Shown: positions 16,927 through 25,192 of the stretch, piece by piece | How the letters are laid out: the number at the start of each line of letters is the position of its first letter | Position numbering within the stretch: position 1 is the first letter of the stretch | DNA from: Rhizobacter sp. | Lineage (GTDB): Bacteria; Pseudomonadota; Gammaproteobacteria; Burkholderiales; Burkholderiaceae_C | Length of the DNA stretch: 36,944 nucleotides | Direction: 5' to 3' | NCBI GenBank assembly: GCA_025350965.1 | Contig: JANXWV010000093.1 | Coordinates: forward strand, 1-36,944 | The notes under the pieces: model-generated | The model's database searches: none | What the model was told of the DNA's origin: nothing | What the model saw: only the letters and a program-made list of their open reading frames with translations | Translations under genes and position numbers: made by a program

Positions 16927-16955
16927 CTGACTGCGCGGCGGCGCCGCCCTACACT
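16927..16955 (+). promoter_or_regulatory. Candidate sigma-70 promoter for the ABC binding protein gene
   Basis: CTGACT (16927-16932) and TACACT (16950-16955) are separated by 17 bases. The spacer contains a perfect 12-bp palindrome, GGCGGCGCCGCC (16937-16948), a possible operator. A further inverted repeat, CGGCAC/GTGCCG (16956-16961, 16970-16975), lies between the -10 and the ribosome binding site. Confidence 0.45.
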
Positions 16956-16984
16956 CGGCACTTTTCAACGTGCCGGAGCAAGCA

Positions 16985-18562
16985 ATGAATCAACTTCGCA
17001 TCAAGGTGCTGCTCGCTGCTGCCCTTGGGCTGGCGGTGGGCGCCGCGCAGGCGCAGACCCTGCGCTGGGCCTCGCAGGGCGACCTGCAGACCATGGACCC
17101 TGTCTCACGCAACGAGTCACTCACCAACGCACTCAACGGCCAGATCTACGAGACGCTGACCGGCCGCGACAAGGAACTGAACATCGTGCCGATGCTCGCC
17201 ACCGAATGGCAGCAGACGGGCCCGCTGCAATGGCGCATGAAGCTGCGCCCGAACGTGAAGTTCCACGACGGCTCTGCATTCACCGCTGACGACGTGGTGT
17301 TCTCGGTCAAGCGCGCTGCGGAGCAAACGTCGCAGATCAAGGTCTATGCCAACGCGCTCGGCGAGCCGAAGAAGATCGACAACCTCACCGTCGAGTTCAA
17401 CCTCGCGCAAGTGAACCCGATCTTCCTGCAGCACCTGAACTCGGTCTTCATCATGAGCAAGGCATGGTGCGAGAAGAACAACGTGACCAAGCCGCTCGAC
17501 TTCACTGCCAAGGAGCAGAGCTACACCGCGTTCAACGCCAACGGCACCGGCCCCTATGTGCTGGTGAGCCGCCAGCCCGACGTGAAGACCGTCTACAAGC
17601 GCAACCCGGCCTGGTGGGGCAAGTTCACCGGCAACGTGCAGGACGTGGTCTACACCCCGATCAAGGCCAACGCCACGCGCGTGGCCGCGCTCGTGTCGGG
17701 TGAGCTCGACCTGGTGCTCGACCCGCCCCCGACCGACACACCCAAGCTGCGCGAAACGCCCGGCGTGAAGATCATCGACGGGCCCGAGAACCGGATCATC
17801 TTCATCGGCATGGACCAGGGCCGCGACGAGTTGCTTTACAGCAGCGTCAAGGGCAAGAACCCCTTCAAGGACCAGCGCGTGCGCCAGGCGCTCTACCAAG
17901 CGGTCGATGAAGAAAGCATCAAGTCCAAGCTGATGCGCGGCCAGGCCGCACCCACCGGCGCGGTGATGGTCTCGCCGATCGGCACCTACAACGATGCGAG
18001 CCTCGAGAAGCGCCTGCCCTTCGACCTGGATGCCTCGAAGAAGCTGCTGGCCGCGGCCGGCTACCCGGATGGCTTCGAGGTCACGCTCGATTGCCCGAAC
18101 GACCGTTACGTCAACGACGAGGAGATCTGCAAGACGCTGGCCTCGATGTGGGCACGACTGGGCGTCAAGATCAAGCTGAACACGATGCCGCGTTCGGTCT
18201 ACTTCAGCAAGCTCGACAAGCTCGACACCTCGATGTACATGCTCGGCTGGGGCGGCTCGGTGACCGACGCCGAGACCACGCTCACGCCGATCTACCGCAC
18301 CCGTGCACCCGGCGGCATCGGCGATTTCAACTATGGGCAGGTCAACAACCCCGAGATGGACAAGCTCGCCGCTGCGTCCAGCAAGGAGCCCGACCCGAAG
18401 AAGCGTGAGGCCATGATCAAGGCCGTGGTCAAGATGCACAACGAGCAGGTGCATCACATCCCGCTGCACCGTCAGTTCATCCCGTGGGCTGCGCGCAGCA
18501 ACGTCGATGTGGTTCACCGCGCCGACAACTGGGTCGAGTTCGCCTGGGTGACGATCAAGTAG
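16985..18562 (+). CDS. Peptide/nickel-type ABC transporter substrate-binding protein (SBP_bac_5), orphan
   Basis: A 525-residue periplasmic binding protein of the DppA/OppA class. The signal peptide (MNQLRIKVLLAAALGLAVGAAQAQ) is followed by the usual TLRWASQGDLQTMDP start and later PNVKFHDGSAFTADDVVFSVKRA. The C-terminal region has VNNPEMDKLAAASSKEPDPKKR and HIPLHRQFIPWAA. It should deliver oligopeptides or a similar ligand to an inner-membrane ABC permease, but no permease or ATPase genes are near, so it is an orphan. The ATG at 16985 is preferred over an upstream in-frame ATG because GGAG lies at a suitable distance and the signal peptide then starts correctly. The downstream gene is convergent, with a GC hairpin between. 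Confidence 0.92.
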   Translation: MNQLRIKVLLAAALGLAVGAAQAQTLRWASQGDLQTMDPVSRNESLTNALNGQIYETLTGRDKELNIVPMLATEWQQTGPLQWRMKLRPNVKFHDGSAFTADDVVFSVKRAAEQTSQIKVYANALGEPKKIDNLTVEFNLAQVNPIFLQHLNSVFIMSKAWCEKNNVTKPLDFTAKEQSYTAFNANGTGPYVLVSRQPDVKTVYKRNPAWWGKFTGNVQDVVYTPIKANATRVAALVSGELDLVLDPPPTDTPKLRETPGVKIIDGPENRIIFIGMDQGRDELLYSSVKGKNPFKDQRVRQALYQAVDEESIKSKLMRGQAAPTGAVMVSPIGTYNDASLEKRLPFDLDASKKLLAAAGYPDGFEVTLDCPNDRYVNDEEICKTLASMWARLGVKIKLNTMPRSVYFSKLDKLDTSMYMLGWGGSVTDAETTLTPIYRTRAPGGIGDFNYGQVNNPEMDKLAAASSKEPDPKKREAMIKAVVKMHNEQVHHIPLHRQFIPWAARSNVDVVHRADNWVEFAWVTIK

Positions 18563-18585
18563 ATCGGGGCAGGCTGGCCTGAGAA

Positions 18586-18605
18586 ACGGCGGCTTCGGCC
18601 GCCGT
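18586..18605. terminator. UUCG-loop hairpin between convergent genes
   Basis: ACGGCGGC (18586-18593) and GCCGCCGT (18598-18605) form a perfect 8-bp stem closed by a TTCG tetraloop. It lies 24 bases after the binding-protein stop and could serve both converging genes, although no T-run follows on either side. Confidence 0.5.
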
Positions 18606-18610
18606 CTCTA

Positions 18611-18648
18611 CGTGTGCCGCCTCTGCGTGTGCCGCCTCTGCGTCCGCC
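18611..18648. repeat. 15-bp tandem repeat downstream of the LysE-family gene
   Basis: CGTGTGCCGCCTCTG occurs twice in tandem at 18611-18640, with a partial third copy (CGTCCGCC). It is non-coding and lies between the hairpin at 18586 and the exporter stop at 18653. Confidence 0.7.
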
Positions 18649-18652
18649 ACCA

Positions 18653-19255
18653 CTACGTCAGCAGCAAGGACGCGGCAATGCCCCACATCACGAACGCGAT
18701 TGCGCCATCGAGCCAGCGCCAGGCCACTGGCCGTTCGAACACGCCACGCAGCAGCCGCGCGCCATAGCCCAGCGCGAAGAACCACGCGAAGCTCGCAGCT
18801 GCCGCCCCGGCGCCGAACGCGCCGCGTTGTGCCGCTGGCAGCTGGCTGGCCACGGCACCGAGCAGCACCACGGTGTCGAGCCAGCAATGCGGGTTCAGGT
18901 AGGTCAGCGCCAGGCAGGTGGCCAGCGCCGCGCGCAGGCTGGTCGGGGGCGCGTCGCGCAGCGCCATGCCGCTGCTGCCCCAGGCACGCCGCGCCGCGAG
19001 CGCGCCGTACACGGTCAGGAAGGCGGCGCCGCCGTAGCGCGCAACCGCCAGCAACACCGGGCTGTTCTGAACCAACGTACCGATGCCGAGCACGCCGAGC
19101 GTGATCAGCAGCGCATCCGACAGTGCACACACGAGCACCACGGCCAGCACGTGTTCGCGCCGCAGCCCGGTGCGCAGCACGAACGCGTTCTGCGCGCCGA
19201 TGGCGACGATCAAAGCGGCCGACATGCCGAACCCGCGAAGGAATGAGAACTCCAT
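18653..19255 (-). CDS. LysE/ArgO-family amino-acid exporter
   Basis: A 200-residue inner-membrane protein with about six membrane segments. The N-terminal GFGMSAALIVAIGAQNAFVLRTGLRREH pattern is typical of ArgO/LysE exporters, as is ALTYLNPHCWLDTVVLLGAV. Such proteins export basic amino acids such as arginine or lysine. The ATG at 19255 is preferred over an upstream in-frame start at 19273 because it gives the family's compact start. It lies downstream of fliR on the same strand with 66 bases between, but its function is unrelated to flagella. Confidence 0.9.
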   Translation of the reverse strand: MEFSFLRGFGMSAALIVAIGAQNAFVLRTGLRREHVLAVVLVCALSDALLITLGVLGIGTLVQNSPVLLAVARYGGAAFLTVYGALAARRAWGSSGMALRDAPPTSLRAALATCLALTYLNPHCWLDTVVLLGAVASQLPAAQRGAFGAGAAAASFAWFFALGYGARLLRGVFERPVAWRWLDGAIAFVMWGIAASLLLT

Positions 19256-19321
19256 GGGGTGCGAGCCTACCAAGGCGCCACGCCGGCGGTGCCTGCTGCC
19301 AGACGCCGCTTCGGCGGTGCG

Positions 19322-20083
19322 CTACTGAAAGTGCGCGAGCATTTGCTCCAGCGCCATGGTGAACGGCACCTGCATCATCGGCAGCGTGAGCAGCACGCCG
19401 ATCAGGCCGACCGACACCGTGATCGGAAAGCCGATGGCGAAGATGTTCATCTGCTGCGCCACGCGCGAGATGACGCCCAGCACCAGGTTCACGAACAGCA
19501 GCATCGCGATCAGCGGCAAGGCAATCCACAACCCGAGCCTGAACACCTCCGCGCCCCACACCTGCGGCTGCACCGCGCGCAGGAACGCGAAGGGCTCGCT
19601 CGTCACCGGGAAGGTCTGGAAGCTCTGAACCACGGCGGCGATGAGCATCAGGTGCCCGCCGATCACGATGAAGAGCCAGCTCACTGCCACCCCGAAGAAG
19701 CGGCTCACTGCGGTGGCTTCACCACCGGTCATGGGGTTGAAGAAGCCGGCGAAGTTCAGGCCCATCTGCAGGCCGACGATCTCGCCGGCGAACTCAACTG
19801 CCGCGAACACGATGCGCACGGCAAACCCCAGCGACACGCCGATCAGCACCTGCTGCACCACAGCGAGCACCGCGGCGGCCGAGTCGAGCGCGATCACCGG
19901 CATCGCCGGCAGCGTGGCCTGTGAGCACAGCGCGATCAGGAACGCCAGCGCCACGCGCAGCCGCATCGGCACATTGCGCTGGCCCATCACCGGCAGCGCA
20001 CTGAACAGCGCGAGGATGCGCAGAAACGGCCACAGCAGCGGCGAGATCCAGGCCAGCACCTGAGCTTCGGTGAACGTGAGCAC
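19322..20083 (-). CDS. fliR: Flagellar export gate protein FliR
   Basis: A 253-residue inner-membrane component of the flagellar type III export gate, which with FliP and FliQ forms the substrate channel. Family features are visible: FTEAQVLAWISPLLWPFLRI at the start, GLQMGLNFAGFFNP in the middle, and several hydrophobic segments. The start codon is GTG at 20083, 15 bases after the fliQ stop, and gives the usual MxTFTxAQ N-terminus. It is the last gene of the fliLMNOPQR run. Confidence 0.96.
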   Translation of the reverse strand: MLTFTEAQVLAWISPLLWPFLRILALFSALPVMGQRNVPMRLRVALAFLIALCSQATLPAMPVIALDSAAAVLAVVQQVLIGVSLGFAVRIVFAAVEFAGEIVGLQMGLNFAGFFNPMTGGEATAVSRFFGVAVSWLFIVIGGHLMLIAAVVQSFQTFPVTSEPFAFLRAVQPQVWGAEVFRLGLWIALPLIAMLLFVNLVLGVISRVAQQMNIFAIGFPITVSVGLIGVLLTLPMMQVPFTMALEQMLAHFQ

Positions 20084-20098
20084 GGAACGCTCAGCCTT

Positions 20099-20368
20099 TC
20101 AGCCGACCACCGACGGGATCGCCTGCAGCGTGCGCTGCAGGTACTCGACGAGCGTGGTCAGCATCCACGGCCCGGCGATGGCCAGCACCGCGACGGCGCC
20201 GATGATCTTCGGCACGAAGCTCAACGTGGCTTCGTGGATCTGCGTGGCCGCCTGGAAGATGCTGACCACCAGGCCGATCACGAGCACCGCCAGCAGCATG
20301 GGCGCCGACACGAGCAGCAGCAGGTACAGGCCTTCCTGGCCGATGGTGAAAACGTGTTGTGCGTCCAT
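20099..20368 (-). CDS. fliQ: Flagellar export gate protein FliQ
   Basis: An 89-residue protein with two membrane helices, part of the export gate with FliP and FliR. Characteristic stretches are VFTIGQEGLYLLLLVSAPML and VSIFQAATQIHEATLSFVPK, followed by PWMLTTLVEYLQ. Length and gene order (between fliP and fliR) are exactly as usual. The fliP stop is 19 bases upstream. Confidence 0.96.
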   Translation of the reverse strand: MDAQHVFTIGQEGLYLLLLVSAPMLLAVLVIGLVVSIFQAATQIHEATLSFVPKIIGAVAVLAIAGPWMLTTLVEYLQRTLQAIPSVVG

Positions 20369-20387
20369 TGCCGTGTGAAGGAGCGAA

Positions 20388-21065
20388 TCAGCTCGCGAAG
20401 CTGGCGGCGAGCGAGCCGAGCAGCAGGTTCCAGCCGTCGGCCAGCACGAACAGCATCAGCTTGAAGGGCAGGGCGATGAGCACGGGGCTGAGCATCATCA
20501 TGCCCAGGCTCATCAGCACGCTGGCCACGATCATGTCGATGATCAGGAACGGAATGAAGATCAGGAAGCCGATCTGGAACGCGCTTTTCAGCTCGCTCGT
20601 CACGAAGGCCGGCACCAGCACCTTGAAGGGCACGTCGGCCATCTTCACCGCAGCGTCGACCTTCGCGAGGCGGGCGAACAGCATCACGTCGGCCTGGCGC
20701 GTTTGCTTCAGCATGAAGGCGCGCATCGGCACCTCGCCGCGCTTCAGGGCTTCGTCGAAGGCAATCTTGTTTTCAGCGTAGGGCTGGTACGCATCGGCAT
20801 AGACCTTGTCGATGGTCGGCCCCATCACGAAGAAGGTGAGGAACAGGCTCAGGCCCACCACCACCTGGTTCGGCGGCGCGGCCTGCGTGCCCAGCGCCTG
20901 GCGCAACAGGCTCAGCACGATGACGATGCGGGTGAAGCCCGTCATCAGCAGCAGCACGGCCGGCAGGAAGCTGAGCGCGGTGAAGAACAGCAGCGTCTGG
21001 ATCGGCACCGAGTAGCTGGTGCCGCCCACGCCCTGGGCCACCATCAGCGGCAGGTCAGCGGCCAT
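20388..21065 (-). CDS. fliP: Flagellar export gate protein FliP, without a visible signal peptide
   Basis: A 225-residue core protein of the flagellar export gate. Strong family motifs are present: [48 protein letters not shown]-like [20 protein letters not shown] and the ending [18 protein letters not shown]. The ATG at 21065 overlaps the end of fliO by 11 bases. FliP usually carries an N-terminal signal peptide of about 20 residues. Here the protein begins directly with [12 protein letters not shown], equivalent to the mature N-terminus. The in-frame sequence upstream is arginine/cysteine-rich and lies inside fliO, so it is not a signal peptide. Confidence 0.95.
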   Translation of the reverse strand: MAADLPLMVAQGVGGTSYSVPIQTLLFFTALSFLPAVLLLMTGFTRIVIVLSLLRQALGTQAAPPNQVVVGLSLFLTFFVMGPTIDKVYADAYQPYAENKIAFDEALKRGEVPMRAFMLKQTRQADVMLFARLAKVDAAVKMADVPFKVLVPAFVTSELKSAFQIGFLIFIPFLIIDMIVASVLMSLGMMMLSPVLIALPFKLMLFVLADGWNLLLGSLAASFAS

Positions 21066-21402
21066 CGGTCGGGCCCTTCGAGCCGCGCAATGCGCCCAAC
21101 ATCTGCGCGAAGGGCGCAGGCGCCGCAGCGGGCGGCCCGTCGGCCTGCGGCGGCATGGCGTGCAGCGTGGTGATGCTGCCGGCCGTGACGCCAAGAACGA
21201 GCCACCGGCGCTCGTCGCCCTGGCCCACTTCGATGACCGCGATGCGCTGGTTCGTCGAGAGCGGCAGCACCGCCACGCTGCGCAGCACGCCCTGGCCACC
21301 AACCGCACCCATCGGCGTGCGCTTGAGCAGCCACAGCGCGAGCGGGATCATCGCGATGATCGCGATGAACCAGAGCAGCGAAGTCAATCCGGAAGACGCC
21401 AT
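21055..21402 (-). CDS. fliO: Flagellar protein FliO
   Basis: A 115-residue, single-pass membrane protein. One hydrophobic helix near the N-terminus (residues 9-27, [19 protein letters not shown]) is followed by a small cytosolic domain containing [21 protein letters not shown] and [19 protein letters not shown], the standard FliO signature. FliO assists assembly of the FliP ring of the export gate. The ATG at 21402 follows the fliN stop by 11 bases, and the end overlaps fliP. Confidence 0.93.
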   Translation of the reverse strand: MASSGLTSLLWFIAIIAMIPLALWLLKRTPMGAVGGQGVLRSVAVLPLSTNQRIAVIEVGQGDERRWLVLGVTAGSITTLHAMPPQADGPPAAAPAPFAQMLGALRGSKGPTDGR

Positions 21403-21413
21403 GGCCTCGGCGC

Positions 21414-21845
21414 TCAACCCCGGCTGAGCCGCCGCATGCGCTCGCTCGGGGTCACGATGTCGGTCAGGCGGATGCCGAACTTTTCGTTCACCACCACCAC
21501 CTCGCCTTGCGCGATGAGGTAGCCGTTCACCAGCACGTCCATCGGCTCGCCGGCCAGGGCTTCGAGTTCGACCACCGAGCCTTGTGCGAGCTGAAGAATG
21601 TTCTTGATCGGGATGCGCGTGCGGCCCAGTTCCACGGTCAGCTGCACCGGGATGTCCAGGATCATGTTGATGTCGTTGCCGGCGCCACCGCCCGGCGTGG
21701 GCGCGAAGTTCTGGAACGACGCGGGCGACGTGGCGTCGGCCACTTCCGAGGCCTGTTCGGGGCGCGCTTCGGCGAGCGCAGCGGCCCACTCGTCGGCCAT
21801 CGCATCCGGTTCCTGCGCGGAGGGCGAGACGTTGTCAGCTGACAT
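21414..21845 (-). CDS. fliN: Flagellar motor switch protein FliN
   Basis: A 143-residue C-ring protein. A variable acidic N-terminus (about 55 residues) is followed by the SpoA domain: ILDIPVQLTVELGRTRIPIKNIL, GSVVELEALAGEPMDVLVNG and GEVVVVNEKFGIRLTDIV. FliN with FliM and FliG forms the rotor switch and also docks FliH. Its start overlaps the fliM end by 11 bases, indicating coupled translation. Confidence 0.96.
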   Translation of the reverse strand: MSADNVSPSAQEPDAMADEWAAALAEARPEQASEVADATSPASFQNFAPTPGGGAGNDINMILDIPVQLTVELGRTRIPIKNILQLAQGSVVELEALAGEPMDVLVNGYLIAQGEVVVVNEKFGIRLTDIVTPSERMRRLSRG

Positions 21846-22839
21846 GAGATTCCCCCAACCAGCCCTGTGTGGTGCTGGTCAACATGTGATTGATCTTGAG
21901 CGCGTACTTGCCGTTCGACGTGCCGTAGTGGCAGTCGAACACCGGCACCCCGACGACCTTGGCCTGGATGGCCTGTTGCAGGTCGAGCTCGATGAAGTCG
22001 CCGGGCTTGAGTGCCAGCAACTGCGCCACCGTGGCCGGGGCCGTGGCCAGTTCGGCCACCAGTTCCACGTCGGCGGCCTGAATCTGCTGCTTCATCAGGG
22101 TCACCCAGCGCTGGTCGGGCTCGGCGGCGTCGCCCTGCGCGGTGGCGTAAAGCACGTCGCGGATCGGCTCCAGCGTGGCGTAGGGAATGCAGAAGTTGAT
22201 CGTGCCGCTGGTCTCGCCGATCTCGAACGTGAAGCTCGTCGCCACCACGATCTCGTTCGGCGCGGCAATGGTTGCGAACTGAGGCTGCATCTCCGAACGC
22301 TGGTACTCCAGCTCCAGCGGGTAGATGCCGGCCCATGCCTTCTTGTATTCGGTGGTGATGACGTCGACCAGCCGCATGATGATGCGTTGCTCGGTGAGCG
22401 AGAAGTCACGCCCCTCGATGCGCGTGTGGTACTTGCCGGCGCCGCCGAAGAGCGAGTCTATGACCGCGAACACGAGGGTCGGGTCACACACGATCAGCCC
22501 TGCGCCGCGCAACGGCCGCACGCTCACAATGTTGAAGTTCGTCGGCACGACGATCTCGCGCAGGAATGCGCTGAACTTCTGCACCCGCGTGCTGCCGATG
22601 GAGACTTCGGGTGTCTTGCGGATCAGGTTGAACAAGCCCAGCCGCACGTTGCGGGCGAAGCGCTCGTTGATGATCTCCATCGTGGGCATGCGCCCACGCA
22701 CGATGCGCTCCTGGCTTGCCAGGTCGTAGGTGCGTACCGCGCCGACCTCGACCTGCTCTTCTTCCAGCTTCTGGCTTTCGCCAGTGATGCCCTGAAGCAG
22801 CGCGTCGACTTCGTCTTGCGAAAGGATCTGCTGGTTCAT
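21835..22839 (-). CDS. fliM: Flagellar motor switch protein FliM
   Basis: A 334-residue switch protein. The N-terminal CheY-P-binding peptide is present (ILSQDEVDALLQGI). The central CheC-like domain contains STRVQKFSAFLREIVVP and DSLFGGAGKY, and the C-terminal SpoA domain includes LKPGDFIELDLQ and KYALKINHML. It couples chemotaxis signals to rotor direction. It begins 16 bases after the fliL stop. Confidence 0.96.
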   Translation of the reverse strand: MNQQILSQDEVDALLQGITGESQKLEEEQVEVGAVRTYDLASQERIVRGRMPTMEIINERFARNVRLGLFNLIRKTPEVSIGSTRVQKFSAFLREIVVPTNFNIVSVRPLRGAGLIVCDPTLVFAVIDSLFGGAGKYHTRIEGRDFSLTEQRIIMRLVDVITTEYKKAWAGIYPLELEYQRSEMQPQFATIAAPNEIVVATSFTFEIGETSGTINFCIPYATLEPIRDVLYATAQGDAAEPDQRWVTLMKQQIQAADVELVAELATAPATVAQLLALKPGDFIELDLQQAIQAKVVGVPVFDCHYGTSNGKYALKINHMLTSTTQGWLGESHVS

Positions 22840-22855
22840 GTGCGGGAACGCAGGC

Positions 22856-23485
22856 TCATTGAATGATGAAGTTCGAGAAGTGAACTTTGCGCACCGGGTT
22901 GGCGTCCACGACCTTTTTCTTCTTGGCCTTTGCCTTGCCCTTCGCCTTCGGTTTCGGCTCGTCGTCCTGGCCGTCGTTCGCGTCTTCCGGGTCGGGCTCT
23001 TCGATGTCGATGCCCATGGTGCGCGCAGCTTCGCGCTGGATCTGGCCGGCCAGCATTTCCTTGCCCGAGCGTTGCAGCAGTTCCTGCGACGTCTTGTGCG
23101 CCAGGATCATCAGCACGCCGTTGCGGATGGCCGGCATGTAGGTCTTCATCTGGTCGGCGAATTTCGCGTCGTCGACTTCGAGCGTGATGCCGATCTGCGC
23201 GTAGCGGTCGGCGTCCTTGTCGGCCAGGTTCACCACGAACGCATCGAGCGGCAGGAAGGTCGGCGGGTGCTTGGGGTCAACGGTGCTGTGGGCCGGCGCA
23301 TGGGCGGCAGGCGCCTCGGCCTCTTCACCGTCAGCGGGTGCCTTCTTCTTCAGCAGGAAGAATGCTGCGCCACCGGCAACAGCCAGCAGCACGACCACGA
23401 TCAACGCGATCACGATGAGCTTCTTCTTGCCCTTCTTGGCGGGTGCCGCGCCAGAGGCATCGGCGGTGGGGGCAGCAGCGGACAT
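22856..23485 (-). CDS. fliL: Flagellar basal body-associated protein FliL
   Basis: A 209-residue membrane protein that associates with the stator around the motor. A lysine-rich cytosolic start (KKGKKK) precedes one membrane helix (LIVIALIVVVLLAVAGGAAFF). The periplasmic domain has the conserved FLPLDAFVVNLAD and YAQIGITLEVDDAKFADQM. The final FSNFIIQ matches the family end. Just before it is an unusual lysine-rich, low-complexity stretch (EPKPKAKGKAKAKKKKVVD). The ATG at 23485 is chosen over the GTG six bases upstream because AGGAG is correctly spaced for it. It opens the fliLMNOPQR group, after a 340-base gap from fliK. Confidence 0.93.
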   Translation of the reverse strand: MSAAAPTADASGAAPAKKGKKKLIVIALIVVVLLAVAGGAAFFLLKKKAPADGEEAEAPAAHAPAHSTVDPKHPPTFLPLDAFVVNLADKDADRYAQIGITLEVDDAKFADQMKTYMPAIRNGVLMILAHKTSQELLQRSGKEMLAGQIQREAARTMGIDIEEPDPEDANDGQDDEPKPKAKGKAKAKKKKVVDANPVRKVHFSNFIIQ

Positions 23486-23825
23486 CGTCACTCCTTCGAA
23501 TCGTTTGAGCCCCGGGCACTGCGCTGAAAGGCCAGCGCCGCACGAGGGCTGCGATGAAGGAAATTATGGAAAGCGGGGGTAAAACTTAAGCGGGGATAAA
23601 GGGCGGGATTCGCGGTCAGACAGCTGCCATGCTCGTCGTCTCGAAGAGTTCCTGCAAGACTTCCCAAAGTTGCCTGCGTTGCTTCCGCTCATGCCGGCAC
23701 TCGAAGTTGCGTTGTTTTCGCTCAAGCCGACGGAGCGTGTTCGCGTCACTGCTGGTGCAGAGTGAAGGGCGTTGCCTGCCACCGCCGCTGGGTGAGGTGA
23801 ACCTTCGTCGAGAGTGATGCGGGTG
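23486..23825. other. Gene-free 340-bp interval between fliK and fliL
   Basis: No convincing coding frame is seen. On the minus strand an imperfect direct repeat occurs: GAGCGAAAACAACGCAACTT (23723-23704) and GAGCGGAAGCAACGCA plus GGCAACTT (23690-23667). A possible promoter for fliL is TTAAGTTT (23589-23582) with TTCCATAA ten bases further on, a poor FliA-like match. No clear terminator for fliK was found. Confidence 0.5.
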
Positions 23826-25124
23826 TCATGCGTACAAATCAAGCCCGCCGAGGCGCACGGTTCTGCGGGTGGCGGTGCGGGCGGCAGCTTCGATGCCGGC
23901 CGTCGGAGCATCGGCCATTCGTCGTGCACCGTGTGTGCCGTTCACCTTCTGATCGCGTGTGGCGCTGCCGTCGCTGCGCCCGCGCGAGTGCTGCGACACG
24001 CCGCCGCCGGCGAGCGTGAAGCCGGCGTCGCGCAGCGCGCTGGCCAGGGCGGGCATGCCGGCTTCGATGGCCTGGCGCGTGGCGGCCACGTCGGCGCCGA
24101 AGTCGACTTGCGCGCGCGTGCCGTCCATCACGATCTGTACCGACACCGGGCCCATGTCGGCCGGGTTCAGCTGCAGCTCGGCATGTTGCACGCCGCCCCG
24201 CGCGAGCACGCTGACCTGCAAGCCGAGCGCGTGGCTGAAGTCAGGCGCATCGAGCGGCGTGGGCAGCAGCACGGTCGGTGGCGGCGCCACCTCGCGCAGC
24301 GCGGTCGGCGCCGGGTTGAAGGCGGCCACGTTTGCAGCCGGCGATGCGGCCTTGCGCTCCACGGGTTGCGATGCGGCCAACTCGGCCAGCGCCGGCCTGG
24401 CCTCGCCATCGGCCGGTGCGGGCCGTGCTGTTGCAGCAAGCGCCGCGTCGTTCTCGGCCAGCGCGTGCGCGGCGCGCTCGGCTTTGTCGGCCTTGTCGGC
24501 CAGCGCGGTTTGAAGGTCGGTAGTCGTGCGGGTGCGGGTACCGGCAGGGCCGGCTTCATCAGCGGCCGTGGCGGGGCCGTCAGTGCCCTGCGCGGGGCCA
24601 TGCGCTGCGCTCCGAGGGTCCGCATCGGGCGCCACTGGCGCCGCGTGCAGAGCGGCCAGCCACGCGGCGAGGGCCGGATCCATGGTGGGTGCGGTGGCGT
24701 CGGCGGATGCCTTCGCGGCGTCGGCGTCTGTCGCGTTGGCCGACTTGGTTGCATCGGCAGCGCCGGTGGCAGCGCGTGGGTCGGGCGCGGCCGCTTTGTC
24801 GGGGCCACGTGCCTTCAAGCGGGTGGGGGCTCGCGGCTTCGGTGCGGCCGTGTCGGGCTCGTGCGGTTCGGGCTCGGCAGCATCGGCGGCCGGTGCGGCG
24901 GGTGGGTCGTTGTGCGGGTTGCCGGACGGGTTGATCGGGCTGACGGCGGGCCGTTCGGCCGGCACTGTCTGCTGCTGGCGCAACAGGCTCGCGAAGTTGG
25001 CCGGCGCCGCATGGCCCTCGGCCGCGTCAGTCATCGGCAACGGTGTTGCGGGCGCACTGCGTGCGGCCGCCAGGGTCAGGTCGGCGCGAGGGGCTTGCGG
25101 GTGGGTGATCAGCATGGCGGGCAT
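23826..25124 (-). CDS. fliK: Flagellar hook-length control protein FliK
   Basis: A 432-residue secreted ruler protein. The long N-terminal part is alanine/proline/aspartate-rich and low in complexity, as usual for FliK. The conserved C-terminal hook domain begins near residue 310: GVQHAELQLNPADMGPVSVQIVM, ARAQVDF-like TRAQVDFGADVAATRQAIEAGMPALASALRDAG. It measures hook length and switches export from hook to filament substrates. It follows fliJ by 68 bases. Two in-frame ATGs (25124 and 25115) are possible starts; neither has a strong ribosome binding site. Confidence 0.92.
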   Translation of the reverse strand: MPAMLITHPQAPRADLTLAAARSAPATPLPMTDAAEGHAAPANFASLLRQQQTVPAERPAVSPINPSGNPHNDPPAAPAADAAEPEPHEPDTAAPKPRAPTRLKARGPDKAAAPDPRAATGAADATKSANATDADAAKASADATAPTMDPALAAWLAALHAAPVAPDADPRSAAHGPAQGTDGPATAADEAGPAGTRTRTTTDLQTALADKADKAERAAHALAENDAALAATARPAPADGEARPALAELAASQPVERKAASPAANVAAFNPAPTALREVAPPPTVLLPTPLDAPDFSHALGLQVSVLARGGVQHAELQLNPADMGPVSVQIVMDGTRAQVDFGADVAATRQAIEAGMPALASALRDAGFTLAGGGVSQHSRGRSDGSATRDQKVNGTHGARRMADAPTAGIEAAARTATRRTVRLGGLDLYA

Positions 25125-25192
25125 CCGTTGGGAGGAAGGTTCGAGGCGTGTGCTCGACAGAATCGATGGGCGAGATGAGTCACGTCAGGGCA

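Noticed and set aside
16213..16968. A 251-codon minus-strand frame opposite the cytochrome c gene
   Set aside because: Shadow frame; the plus strand carries two CxxCH motifs and a signal peptide.
17117..18517. A 466-codon minus-strand frame opposite the ABC binding protein
   Set aside because: Valine/arginine/histidine-rich shadow without recognisable domains; the plus-strand gene is clear.
23630..23660. Possible sigma-54 promoter (TGGCAG on the minus strand) upstream of fliL
   Set aside because: The -12 half does not match (no TTGC at the required distance).
23564..23929. A 121-codon minus-strand frame spanning the fliK end and the fliK-fliL gap
   Set aside because: Overlaps fliK in another frame, composition is not protein-like, and no ribosome binding site was seen.
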